Positions 16,471 through 24,705 of a DNA stretch of 64,000 nucleotides are shown here, in pieces (positions within the stretch are counted from its first letter, which is position 1; every line of letters begins with the position of its first letter). The notes under the pieces were generated by a model, which had not been told where the DNA came from, made no database searches, and saw only the letters and a program-made list of their open reading frames with translations. The position numbers and the translations under genes were made by a program. Source of the DNA: Terracoccus luteus (GTDB lineage Bacteria > Actinomycetota > Actinomycetes > Actinomycetales > Dermatophilaceae); NCBI RefSeq assembly GCF_003635045.1, contig NZ_RBXT01000001.1, positions 3,100,001 through 3,164,000 on the forward strand, in the 5' to 3' direction.

Positions 16471-17469
16471 GTGGCTGAGGGGATGCGCGCAGCGGTCGTG
16501 CTCGGGTCGGGCGGCGCCCGCGGCTACGCGCACGTCGGCGCCCTCGAGGTGATCCGGGAGCGCGGCTTCGAGGTCGTCGCGATCTCGGGAACGTCGATGG
16601 GCGCGCTCGTCGGCGGGGTGGCCGCGGCGGACCGGCTCGAGGAGTACACCGCGTGGGCGCGGTCGCTGACGCAGCGGGAGGTGTGGCGGCTGCTCGACCT
16701 CAGCCTCACCGCGCCCGGCGGCGCCATCCGGGCGGAGCGCATCATCGCCAAGGTGGCCGAGATCCTCGACGGCGCGAGCATCGAGAACCTGCCCGTCCCC
16801 TTCACGGCCGTGGCGACCGACGTCAACGCGCGGCGCGAGGTGTGGTTCCAGCACGGCCCGGTCGAGCACGCCATCCGCGCCTCGATCGCGATCCCGGGGG
16901 TCATCACGCCGGTCGTCATCAACGGCCGCACCCTCGTCGACGGCGGGCTGATCAACCCCGTCCCCATCGAGCCGACGTCCGCGGTCGACGCCGACGTCAC
17001 CATCGCGGTCTCGCTCAACGGCAGCCGCATGGCCCAGGAGACGGGTGCCCCCGTCAAGGTCACGTCCGAGCACCACCCCTTCGAGGAGATCGCGGCCCGC
17101 CTGCGCCGCGCGACCGGCGCCCTCGAGAACGAGCGGCTGCGCGCGCTGACCAGCCGCCTCAGCGTCGGCGGTCACCGCGGTGAGGATGCCGACGGGGCCG
17201 GGCCCGCGGGCACCGTGGCCGGCGGGGTCGACCCGGGTGACGCCGCGGCGCCGCGGCCGTCCGACATCGGCGTGCTCGACCTGCTGACGATGTCGTTCGA
17301 CACGATGAGCGCCCTCATCAGCCGGTACCGCATGGCCGGCAACCCACCCGACGTGCTCGTGACCGTGCCGTCGAACGCCGTGCGCACCCTCGACTTCCAC
17401 CGCGCCGCCGAGATGATCGACCTCGGTCGCCGCCTCACCACCGAGGCCCTCGACCGCGCCGGCTACTGA
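16471..17469 (+). CDS. Patatin-like phospholipase
   Basis: The 332-residue acyl hydrolase shows the oxyanion-hole motif GSGGARG (12-18), the nucleophile elbow GTSMG with Ser42, and the catalytic Asp157 in VDGG. It probably releases fatty acids from membrane lipids in the cytoplasm (RssA/NTE type). The C-terminal ~130 residues contain a Gly/Ala/Pro-rich insert and then a helical region of unknown role. The GTG start at 16471 has a weak ribosome binding site; ATG at 16483 is an alternative. An intergenic repeat follows the stop codon. Confidence 0.88.
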   Translation: MAEGMRAAVVLGSGGARGYAHVGALEVIRERGFEVVAISGTSMGALVGGVAAADRLEEYTAWARSLTQREVWRLLDLSLTAPGGAIRAERIIAKVAEILDGASIENLPVPFTAVATDVNARREVWFQHGPVEHAIRASIAIPGVITPVVINGRTLVDGGLINPVPIEPTSAVDADVTIAVSLNGSRMAQETGAPVKVTSEHHPFEEIAARLRRATGALENERLRALTSRLSVGGHRGEDADGAGPAGTVAGGVDPGDAAAPRPSDIGVLDLLTMSFDTMSALISRYRMAGNPPDVLVTVPSNAVRTLDFHRAAEMIDLGRRLTTEALDRAGY

Positions 17470-17478
17470 CACCCCACC

Positions 17479-17570
17479 CCCCGTCGAGAGGCCAAATAGA
17501 GAGCACCGAAAGGTCACTCCCGCCGCCGAGGCCCGGATGCCGGATCGCCCCCACACCGTCGAGAGGCCGC
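17479..17570 (+). repeat. Intergenic repeat after patatin gene
   Basis: CCCCGTCGAGAGGCCAAATA is followed by CACCGAAAGGTCACTCCCG and, after a spacer, ACCGTCGAGAGGCCGCTTCC. The composite order matches the minus-strand reading of 27145-27182 and 32451-32483. It lies just downstream of a plus-strand gene and upstream of another, so it is not restricted to convergent pairs. Confidence 0.75.
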
Positions 17571-17670
17571 TTCCCGACGCCCCCGGACCCACGCCGGAGT
17601 CCAGCGCAAACGTGATCAAGCCGCTCACGCCTCGGAGGTGGGACGGTGGGGTGGTGGGAGGTCAGCGACG

Positions 17671-18321
17671 ATGACACGCAGGCGACCGGCATCCGGCGTC
17701 GTCGAGGCGGTGTGCGTCGTCGAGCGCGTGCGCCCCGGCCACCACCACCCGACGGCGATCGACAAGCGGCCCCGGCGCGGGCGGGTGGCGGTGGGCGAGC
17801 TCGGCCTCGACGGTGACCGCCAGGTCGACACCTCGCACGGTGGCGTCGACGCAGCCGTCTACGTCTTCTCCGACGAGGACGCCGCCCTGTGGGCCGACCG
17901 ACTGCCGAGCGGCACGGCACCCGGCACGTTCGGCGAGAACCTGCGGGTCAGCGGGCTCGACGTCTCGGGTGCGCTGATCGGGCAGCGTTGGCGCGTCGGC
18001 TCGGTCGTTCTGGAGGTGTGCAAGCCGCGCACCCCCTGCCGCAACCTCTCGGCCCACGTCGGGGTAGAGGGCTTCCACCTCGAGCTGGCCGCCACCGGTC
18101 GTGTCGGCGCGATGTGCGCGGTGGTGCAGCCGGGCGAGCTGGCCGCCGGGGACGCCATCGTCGCGGCGCCGCCACCGGACCATGCGGTGACCGTCGAGCG
18201 GTACGTCACGGGGTTCGACGCCGATGCCGCGCAGCGGCTGCTCGACGCAGGGATCACCCTGGCCCGTCCGGTTCGCGCCAAGGCCAGGCGCGCCCTGGCG
18301 AGGACCGGGGCGCACGGCTGA
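17671..18321 (+). CDS. MOSC-domain protein (YiiM-like)
   Basis: The 216-residue protein has the MOSC fold pattern: KRPRRGRVAVGELGLDGDRQ, then SHGGVDAAVYVF, GTFGENLRVSG and CKPRTPCRNL, whose Cys are candidate metal/sulfur ligands. MOSC proteins bind molybdenum cofactor or transfer sulfur; YiiM-type members reduce N-hydroxylated base analogues. ATG at 17671 follows a clear GGGAGG site. The DNA polymerase IV gene follows after 35 bp, possibly in the same transcript. Confidence 0.85.
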   Translation: MTRRRPASGVVEAVCVVERVRPGHHHPTAIDKRPRRGRVAVGELGLDGDRQVDTSHGGVDAAVYVFSDEDAALWADRLPSGTAPGTFGENLRVSGLDVSGALIGQRWRVGSVVLEVCKPRTPCRNLSAHVGVEGFHLELAATGRVGAMCAVVQPGELAAGDAIVAAPPPDHAVTVERYVTGFDADAAQRLLDAGITLARPVRAKARRALARTGAHG

Positions 18322-18356
18322 CCCCGACCGTCGGTGCCGCCGGGCAGAGTGGAGCG

Positions 18357-19373
18357 GTGACGGTCATCCTGCACGCCGACGCCGACGCCTTCTTCGCGTC
18401 GGTCGAGCAGCGCGACGACCCGACCCTGCGGGGGCGACCGATGGTCGTCGCCCACGAGGTGGTGGCGTGCGCGTCGTACGAGGCCCGCGCCCTCGGGGTG
18501 CACGCGGGGATGCCGGTGGGCCAGCTGCGTCACCGCTGGCCGGAGGTGGTCGTGACCGGCTACCGCACCGAGGCGTACGAGGAGGCCTCGGCGGCGCTCT
18601 TCGCGTTGTTCGGCCGGTTCAGCCCGCTCGTGGAGCCCGGGTCGATGGAGGAGGCGTTCGTCGACGTCACCGGCCGCGACCGTGGCGACCCGGCCGGCTG
18701 CGCGGCGGCCCTGCGCGCAGCGGCCCGTGACGATATCGGGCTCCCCGTCTCGGTGGGTGTCGGTCGGACGAAGCTCATGGCGAAGCTGGCCAGCCGACGG
18801 GCGAAGCCCGACGGCATCGTCGTCGTCGACCCGGCGCGGGAGGCCTGGCTGCGGCCGAGACTGCCGCTCGACGACCTCTGAGGCGTCGGCCCGCGCACGG
18901 TCGAGAAGCTCCACACGGCAGGCCTGCTCGTGGTCCGCGACCTCGAGACGCTGGCCGAGGGCGACCTCCAGGCGTTCGGCGTCACGACGGCCCTGGCCCG
19001 ACGGCTCGTGTCCATCGCCGCCGGCACCGACGACGCCACCGTCAGGCCGCGCGGCCCCCGCGGTTCGGTCGGGGCCACCCGCTCTATGCCGTCGACCCGG
19101 TCACGTTCGGCGGTCGAGGCGCTGCTTGATGAGCAGGTGCACCGTGCCCTCGAACGCCTCGTCGACGACCCACGCGTGCCCCGCCGCCTCGAGGTCGTCG
19201 TCCGGTTCGACGACGGGGTGCACACGGCCGAGCGCGGGCCGCTCCCCCGGCCCACCCGTGTCGTCGACGAGGTGCAGGCCCACGCCCGGGCGCTGCTGTC
19301 GCGGTCCGGGTGGGAGCACGACGGTCGCGGGGTCACGATGACCGGCGTCTCGATCCCCCTGCCGAAGGCCTGA
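18357..19373 (+). pseudogene. dinB: DNA polymerase IV with one in-frame TGA
   Basis: Y-family translesion polymerase. The first 174 residues hold the palm/finger motifs (HADADAFFASVEQ, SYEARALGV, then GSMEEAFVDVTG with the catalytic acidic pair). The frame is then stopped by TGA at 18879-18881, where Y-family proteins have Trp in the LWGVG helix-hairpin-helix motif: the next codons encode GVGPRTVEKL. Reading continues in the same frame to 19373 through the thumb and little-finger domain. One G-to-A change (TGG to TGA) explains it. Either the gene is inactivated, or it is a sequencing error. Without the little finger the N-terminal piece should not be a working polymerase. Confidence 0.85.
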
Positions 19374-19410
19374 GCCACCGGCCCCGGACCACCGACCCCA
19401 CACGACGAAA

Positions 19411-19473
19411 GACCGCCGGGCCGCCGGCGGGGCACGTCACGGTCTGACGTGCCTCGCCGACGACCCGGCGGTC
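19411..19473. terminator. Two-tier hairpin between convergent dinB and usp
   Basis: Outer stem GACCGCCGGG/CCCGGCGGTC (19411-19420 with 19464-19473) and inner stem GGCACGTCA/TGACGTGCC (19431-19439 with 19445-19453), both perfect. It is placed midway between convergent genes, so it probably terminates both. Confidence 0.75.
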
Positions 19474-19494
19474 GGGAGCGAGAAGGGCGACGGC

Positions 19495-19893
19495 TCAGTC
19501 GCGCTGGGCCTTCACGGCCAGCACGGGGCAGTCCGCCTCGAGCAGCACGGTCTGTGCCTGGCTGCCCATGATGAGCTTGCCGACCGGGGTGCGCCGACGC
19601 AGGCCGATGACGATGAGCTCGGCGTTGGTGCGGCGCGCCGTCGCGACGATCACGTCCGCGGCATCCTTGCTGTCGACGCTCTGCGACAGCTCGTAGTCGA
19701 CGCCCGACTCGTCGAGCTCGCGACGCGCCTCCCCGAGCTGGCCCTCGGAGGCGTACCGCGCGTCGACGAGCGCGGCACCGGTCGAGGTGTTGACGACGAC
19801 GAGCCGGCTGGCGCGTGAGCGCGCCTCGCCGATCGCGGCGGTGAGGGCCGCACGGCCCTCGTCGGTCGGCACGAAGCCCACGATGATCGGCAC
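19495..19893 (-). CDS. Universal stress protein (UspA family)
   Basis: The 132-residue single-domain Usp has the N-terminal IIVGFVPTDEGRAAL strand-loop and the C-terminal nucleotide-binding signature GLRRRTPVGKLIMGSQAQTVL, which fits the G-2x-G-9x-G(S/T) ATP-binding pattern. GTG at 19893 follows GGAGAG. It begins 1 base after the end of tctA and is clearly the last gene of the tctC-tctB-tctA-usp operon. Usp genes next to Tct transporters are recurrent in actinobacteria; a specific role in citrate uptake is unproven. Confidence 0.9.
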   Translation of the reverse strand: MPIIVGFVPTDEGRAALTAAIGEARSRASRLVVVNTSTGAALVDARYASEGQLGEARRELDESGVDYELSQSVDSKDAADVIVATARRTNAELIVIGLRRRTPVGKLIMGSQAQTVLLEADCPVLAVKAQRD

Positions 19894-19894
19894 G

Positions 19895-21448
19895 TCACTC
19901 TCCTTCACGGTTGGCGGCGACCGGGATGAGGTCACCCGTCGGGCGGTCGCCGTCGCCACCTCCGGGACGCCGCTTGCGCAGCGCACCGAGCACCGGCGGC
20001 ACGACGATGACGAGCAGGATGATGACGTAGACGATCTTCGAGAACGGCGTGTTCACGAGGCCGCCCAGCTCGCCGTCGCTGATCTGCAGGGCGGTCCGCA
20101 GCTGCTTCTCGGCCACCGGGCCGAGGATGATGCCGATGATGGCGGGCACGACGGGGATGCCGTAGCGACGCATCATGAAGCCGAGGATGCCGATGACGAG
20201 CAGCAGCCACAGGTCGAAGGCCGACGTGTTCGCGGCGTACGCACCGACGCTGGCGAAGAAGAGGATGCCGGCGTAGAGGTAGGGGCGCGGGATCTGCAGC
20301 AGCTTGGCCCACATGCCCACGAGGGGCAGGTTGAGCGCGAGCAGGATGACGTTGCCGATGAAGAGGCTCGCGATGAGCGCCCAGACGAGGTCGGCCTGGT
20401 CGTCGAGCAGCCGCGGGCCGGGCTGGATGCCGTAGCCCTGGAAGGCGCCGAGCATGACCGCGGCGGTCGCCGTCGTCGGGATGCCGAGCGTCAGCAGCGG
20501 CACGAGGCCACCGGCGGCCGAGGCGTTGTTCGTCGCCTCCGGGCCGGCGACACCCTCGATGGCGCCCTTGCCGAACTCCTCGGGGTGCTTGCTCAGCTTC
20601 TTCTCGGTGACGTAAGACAGGAATGTCGGGATCTCCGCACCACCGGCCGGGATCGCCCCGAAGGGGAAGCCGATGACGGTGCCGCGCAGCCAGGGCTTCC
20701 ACGAGCGGCCCCAGTCGTCGCGGGTCATGTACTTGCCCGAGACGCCCATGACCTGGATCGGCGCGCGCCGCAGGTGGGCGGCGACCCAGAGCGCCTCGCC
20801 GACCGCGAAGAGGCCGACCGCGACGACGACGACGTCGATGCCGTCGGCGAGCTCGGGCAGCCCGAGCGTGAGGCGCTGCTGGCCGGAGTTCGGGTCGATG
20901 CCGACGGTGCCGATGAGCAGGCCGATGGCGAGGGCGGCGAAGCCGCGCACCTTCGAGCTGCCGAGCACCGTGGTCACCGCGATGAACGCGAGCACCATGA
21001 CCGCGAAGAAGTCGGGGGCGCCGAGCTTGATGGCGACCTTGACGATCTCGGGGGCGAGCAGGGCCAGCAGCAGCGTGCCGATCGTGCCGGCGATGAAGGA
21101 GCCGATGGCCGCGGTGGCGAGCGCGGCCGCGCCGCGTCCCGCCTTGGCCATGAGGTTCCCCTCGATCGCCGTCACGACGGACGAGCTCTCACCCGGGGTG
21201 TTGAGCAGGATCGAGGTCGTCGAGCCGCCGTACATGCCGCCGTAGTAGATGCCGGCGAACATGATGAACGCCTGCGTCGGCTCGAGCGTGTACGTGATCG
21301 GCAGCAGCAGCGCGATCGTCATGGCCGGGCCGATGCCGGGCAGCACGCCGATGGCCGTGCCGAGAAGCACGCCGACGAAGGCGTAGAGGAGGTTGATCGG
21401 GGTCAGCGCGGCGGCGAACCCGTCCATGAGGGAGTTGAGACCGTCCAT
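19895..21448 (-). CDS. tctA: Tripartite tricarboxylate transporter, large membrane subunit TctA
   Basis: The 517-residue integral membrane protein has about 12 membrane segments and the TctA marks [19 protein letters not shown] and [17 protein letters not shown] near the N-terminus, then [19 protein letters not shown]. It is the transport channel of a secondary, ion-driven tricarboxylate importer with a periplasmic-type binding protein. Its start overlaps the tctB stop by one base (TGATG), and usp follows 1 base after its end. Confidence 0.95.
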   Translation of the reverse strand: MDGLNSLMDGFAAALTPINLLYAFVGVLLGTAIGVLPGIGPAMTIALLLPITYTLEPTQAFIMFAGIYYGGMYGGSTTSILLNTPGESSSVVTAIEGNLMAKAGRGAAALATAAIGSFIAGTIGTLLLALLAPEIVKVAIKLGAPDFFAVMVLAFIAVTTVLGSSKVRGFAALAIGLLIGTVGIDPNSGQQRLTLGLPELADGIDVVVVAVGLFAVGEALWVAAHLRRAPIQVMGVSGKYMTRDDWGRSWKPWLRGTVIGFPFGAIPAGGAEIPTFLSYVTEKKLSKHPEEFGKGAIEGVAGPEATNNASAAGGLVPLLTLGIPTTATAAVMLGAFQGYGIQPGPRLLDDQADLVWALIASLFIGNVILLALNLPLVGMWAKLLQIPRPYLYAGILFFASVGAYAANTSAFDLWLLLVIGILGFMMRRYGIPVVPAIIGIILGPVAEKQLRTALQISDGELGGLVNTPFSKIVYVIILLVIVVPPVLGALRKRRPGGGDGDRPTGDLIPVAANREGE

Positions 21449-21993
21449 CAGAGGATGCCCTTCAGGAGGCCGACCGGCAGGTTGATGCCGAGCACGAGGT
21501 TGAACAGGTACCAGGTCCCGACCGACATGACGACCGCCGCGACCGCCGTCACCCAGTGGCGACGCGCGCCGAGCGCGAAGGCGGACCCGAAGAAGAGGAT
21601 CGCCCCCGAGATCGGCCAGCCGACCCGGTCGATGAGCAGCGCGTTGGCGACGAACGAGGCGACGAGCAGGCCGAGGGTCCTGTAGTCGGTGCCGCCCGAG
21701 AGGTCGACGTCCTCACCGCCCTCCGCCTCGCCGTGGCCACCGCGGAACACGTTGATCGCGAGCAGGATGCCGGTGAGCACCAGCAGGGCGCCCACCACCG
21801 TCGGCAGCGTCTTCGAGTTCACGAACCCGCGGGCCCCCTGGTCGACCAGGCCCTGGGCGTCGGTGATCGCCCAGGCGCCCAGCGCGAGCAGGAGGACCGC
21901 GACGCCGTACTCGGAGTGCGAGGCGCGCTGGCGCCCCTCCCCCGTCGTGTCGTCGGGGGCAGGAGCCCCCGTGGTGTCGGTCGGGACGGACAT
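21448..21993 (-). CDS. tctB: Tripartite tricarboxylate transporter, small membrane subunit TctB
   Basis: The 181-residue protein has a ~28-residue hydrophilic N-terminus and four membrane segments ([46 protein letters not shown], and the last ~50 residues with two). This is the size and layout of TctB. It overlaps tctC and tctA by one base each, so the three are translationally coupled in the order TctC-TctB-TctA. Confidence 0.92.
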   Translation of the reverse strand: MSVPTDTTGAPAPDDTTGEGRQRASHSEYGVAVLLLALGAWAITDAQGLVDQGARGFVNSKTLPTVVGALLVLTGILLAINVFRGGHGEAEGGEDVDLSGGTDYRTLGLLVASFVANALLIDRVGWPISGAILFFGSAFALGARRHWVTAVAAVVMSVGTWYLFNLVLGINLPVGLLKGIL

Positions 21994-22997
21994 CAGGCCA
22001 GCCCGAGGTCCTTGAGCACGCCCGCGACGCGCTCGTTCTCGGTGCCGAGGAAGGTCTTGAAGGTGGCGCCGGTCTCGAACGAGTCGGTCCAGCCCTGGTC
22101 CTTGAGGACCTTCTTCCACTGCTCGGAGCCGTGCATCTTCGTCAGGAGGTCGATGTACTCCTTCTGCTTGGCGTCGCTGAGGCCGGGGGGCGCCACGATG
22201 CCGCGCCAGTTGGTGAACTCGAGGTCGACGCCGAGGCTCTTGAGCGTCGGGGCGTCGATGCCCTCGACCGGCTCGGCGCTCGTGACGGCGAGCACGCGGA
22301 CCTCGCCGCTCTTGGCCTGCTCGGCGACCTCGCCGACGCCGGTCGCGGCGAAGGCGACCTTGCCGCCGAGGACGGCGGTCATGAGCTCGCCACCGCCGTC
22401 GTAGGGCACGTAGTTGACCGACTTGGGCTCGACGCCGACGGCCTTGGCCATGAGCATCGGGGTGAGGTGGTCGGGGCCACCGGCGTTCGAGGCGCCACCG
22501 ACCGGCACCTTGCCCGGGTCGGCCTTCCAGGCCGCGACGAGCTGGTCGATCGAGGTGTAGGGCGAGTCCTTGGGCACGACGATCGCCTCGGACTCCTCGA
22601 TGAGCTTGGCCAGCGGCACCGTCTCGTTGAGGGTGGCCTTCGACTTGTTCGTGTACGTCGCGCCGACGACGCCGAGGCCCATGACCATGAGCAGGTCGTC
22701 CTTGCCCTGCTCGTTGACGAGGCGCTGCAGGCCGACGGTGCCACCGGCGCCGGCGGTGTTGAACACCTCGACGGTGCCGGTGAGCTTGGCGTCCTGCATC
22801 GCCTTCGCACCCTGGCGGGCGGTGACGTCGTAGCCGGAGCCGGGCGAGTTCGGGACGAGGAGGCGCAGGCCCTGCACGGGGCCGCTGTCGCCGCCGGTCG
22901 CGCCACCCTCGGGGTCGGCGCTCGTGCCGCAGGCGGTCATGGTCAGACCGGCGGCCGCGACGGCGGCGGTGGTCTTGAGGGCAGTGGTGAGTCGCAC
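21993..22997 (-). CDS. tctC: Tricarboxylate-binding lipoprotein TctC
   Basis: The 334-residue binding protein has a lipoprotein signal ending LTMTAC (Cys23) and the Bug/TctC domain: LVPNSPGSGYDVTAR, then NTAGAGGTVGLQRL, GGASNAGGPDHLTPML and VNYVPYDGGGELMTAVLGG. It presents citrate or a related tricarboxylate to TctAB. GTG at 22997 is preceded by GGAG. It is the first gene of the operon; element A (23055-23114) lies 58-117 bp upstream and is shared with the two-component locus, which suggests control by that system. Confidence 0.93.
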   Translation of the reverse strand: MRLTTALKTTAAVAAAGLTMTACGTSADPEGGATGGDSGPVQGLRLLVPNSPGSGYDVTARQGAKAMQDAKLTGTVEVFNTAGAGGTVGLQRLVNEQGKDDLLMVMGLGVVGATYTNKSKATLNETVPLAKLIEESEAIVVPKDSPYTSIDQLVAAWKADPGKVPVGGASNAGGPDHLTPMLMAKAVGVEPKSVNYVPYDGGGELMTAVLGGKVAFAATGVGEVAEQAKSGEVRVLAVTSAEPVEGIDAPTLKSLGVDLEFTNWRGIVAPPGLSDAKQKEYIDLLTKMHGSEQWKKVLKDQGWTDSFETGATFKTFLGTENERVAGVLKDLGLA

Positions 22998-23054
22998 GGT
23001 GACTCCTTCGTCGGTGGGGTGCGTTCGCCCCAGAGTGCTGGCCGCGCGCAGCGG

Positions 23055-23114
23055 TGTCACGGTTGCGTCGACAAACAGCGTTGAGTTCATTGTGCTCACG
23101 GATGCCGGGTGGCC
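23055..23114 (-). promoter_or_regulatory. 60-bp element A upstream of tctC
   Basis: This 60-bp block matches 24617-24676 at 50 of 60 positions without gaps, sharing GTCGACAAAC, TTGTGCTCAC and CGGGTGGCC. It lies 58 bp upstream of the tctC start. Its centre is the most AT-rich part of the gap. I infer a promoter/operator for the CitA/CitB-like system encoded nearby. Confidence 0.6.
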
Positions 23115-23165
23115 CGCGGCCTCGCGCGACCCGGCGTGCGCGCCGGCCGAGCCACCCGGCATCCG
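23099..23165. terminator. 15-bp inverted repeat between MBL-fold gene and tctC
   Basis: CGGATGCCGGGTGGC (23099-23113) and GCCACCCGGCATCCG (23151-23165) are perfectly complementary with a 37-bp interval. It follows the end of the minus-strand MBL-fold gene and its left arm overlaps element A. It may be a terminator, or a regulatory stem; the long loop makes termination less certain. Confidence 0.45.
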
Positions 23166-23272
23166 CCCGTTTCGGACCATCGGTCCGCCGTCCACATCGA
23201 CCTCGTCGACGCGGTCGAGCCCCGAGCGGGGCTCGGGGCTCGACGGCGGTGCAGGGGGCGCAGGGCGACGAC

Positions 23273-24361
23273 TCAGTCGTCGGGGCCTTCGAGGTCACCC
23301 GCGCGCGGGTTGGGTCCCTGCGGGTTGGGGCCGGGGCCCTCCGGCGGCAGCCCGAGCGACACCTTGACCCGCGCGTTGTCGACGCTGCGCAGCCCGTTGC
23401 GGTCGTACACCCACGCGTCGAAGTAGTTGACCGGCGGCACGAGGGGCACGTCGAAGTCGTCGAGCACGGACATGAGCTTCGGCACCTCCTCGGGCTTGAA
23501 GGCGTAGTGCAGACCGCCGAAGAGGTTGAACCCGCCACGGGCGCCGAGGTGGTGCGGCATCAGGTACTTCGGCTGGTACGTCGGGACGAGGACGCGGGCC
23601 TGCGTCACCACCCGCGACTCGGGGCCCGGCTGCCAGATCTCGAAGGTCGACAGGCCGGCCGCCTTCATCGCCAGCCCGAGGTTGCTCAGCGGCGCTCCGC
23701 GGTTCTCGCCGTCGACGACGTGCTCCTTCGTCAGCTCGGACCCACCGGCGCCGCTGTCGGAGAAGAACATCGTCAGCTCCTTGGCCGGCGTCTGCACCTT
23801 GAGCACGAAGCCGAAGGTCTCGATGCCGCCGTCGAGGTCGCTGACCTCGCCGACCGAGACGCTGTGCACCCACTTGACCACGTGCATCTCGACGTAGCGG
23901 CTCAGCTGGAACCTCTCCCCGCCCTTGACCGGGCGCAGCAGGTGCTCCGGTACGCCGTACGCGCGCGCCTCCTCACACGCCGCCGCCGACCCGATGAGGG
24001 TCGCGCCGGTCTGCTTGACCCACTCCGGGGTGTCGACCGAGTGGTCGCCGTGGAGGTGGCCGAGCAGCACGTACTCGATGCTCCCGGTCTTCTGCAGCGC
24101 GGTGCGCACCTTGGTGACGACCTCGGGGTTGGGCGTCGAGGCGGGGTAGCCGACAGCCCCGTCGAGCAGGATGCCGATGTCGCCGATCTGGTAGTGCCAG
24201 TTGCTGATCCCGAACCACGTCATCCGGATGTTCTTCGGCATGCCGGGCTTCGCGCCCCTCGCGCCTTGGGCGGCGGTGGCCCCCTGCGGCGCGCCCACCG
24301 CCGTCGCGGCGGCCAGTCCTGACGCCCCGACGAGGGCCGTTCGTCTGCTGATCGTGCTCAC
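23273..24361 (-). CDS. Tat-exported metallo-beta-lactamase-fold hydrolase
   Basis: The 362-residue protein starts with a twin-arginine signal (SRRTALVGASGLAAATAV) and has the MBL zinc motif HLHGDH (His102, His104, Asp106, His107) after a LLGHLH strand. Further His (MPHHLGARGG) and Asp (SDSGAGG) could complete a binuclear site. Substrate unknown; a lactonase or UlaG-like role is possible. AGGAGG lies 9 bases before GTG 24361. It is divergent from the histidine kinase gene, and element B lies in the shared upstream region, so it may belong to the same regulon as tctCBA. Confidence 0.85.
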   Translation of the reverse strand: MSTISRRTALVGASGLAAATAVGAPQGATAAQGARGAKPGMPKNIRMTWFGISNWHYQIGDIGILLDGAVGYPASTPNPEVVTKVRTALQKTGSIEYVLLGHLHGDHSVDTPEWVKQTGATLIGSAAACEEARAYGVPEHLLRPVKGGERFQLSRYVEMHVVKWVHSVSVGEVSDLDGGIETFGFVLKVQTPAKELTMFFSDSGAGGSELTKEHVVDGENRGAPLSNLGLAMKAAGLSTFEIWQPGPESRVVTQARVLVPTYQPKYLMPHHLGARGGFNLFGGLHYAFKPEEVPKLMSVLDDFDVPLVPPVNYFDAWVYDRNGLRSVDNARVKVSLGLPPEGPGPNPQGPNPRAGDLEGPDD

Positions 24362-24705
24362 GGTGTTCTGCCTCCTGGTGGACGAGCTGTCGACATTGAC
24401 GGCGACGGCACCCAGGGGCTTGGTCACGTGGGCAGGTCGGCGTCACCGGCGTCCCGGACGTCGTCGTCTTCCCGCCCTGGGCACGCTCTCGGAGGCAGAC
24501 GTGCGGCCCGTGAGACCGGTCGCGCGGCGTCGCGACGGCCGTCGTGGCCTCCGCGCCGCCCCCGACCGGGCCGTGGGTGTCGACGTCCCCGCCACACTCC
24601 CGGCCGGTGGGCGACATGTCACCCTTGAGTCGACAAACCGCATTGTGTGCTTTGTGCTCACCGATGTCGGGTGGCCGGCGCCGCCCGGAGGTGCACAATG
24701 CGGGG
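24362..24705. other. Divergent regulatory region between MBL gene and sensor kinase
   Basis: 344 bp without a convincing gene. It holds the ribosome binding site of the MBL gene at its left end and element B (24617-24676) near the right end. In-frame codons for the kinase extend upstream to 24544 but encode atypical Pro/Arg-rich sequence, so I treat them as non-coding. Confidence 0.6.
24617..24676 (-). promoter_or_regulatory. 60-bp element B upstream of the two-component system
   Basis: Same orientation and 50/60 identical to element A at 23055. It is 30 bp upstream of the kinase start and 256 bp upstream of the oppositely transcribed MBL gene. Relative to the minus strand it faces the MBL gene as element A faces tctC. 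Confidence 0.6.

Noticed and set aside
18879-18881. Selenocysteine at the dinB TGA
   Set aside because: Pol IV has Trp, not Cys, at this position and I see no convincing SECIS-type stem just after the codon; nonsense mutation or error is simpler.
19787-21685. 632-codon frame antisense to tctA
   Set aside because: Composed almost entirely of Asp/Glu/Arg/Gly residues and fully covered by the well-supported tctA and tctB genes.
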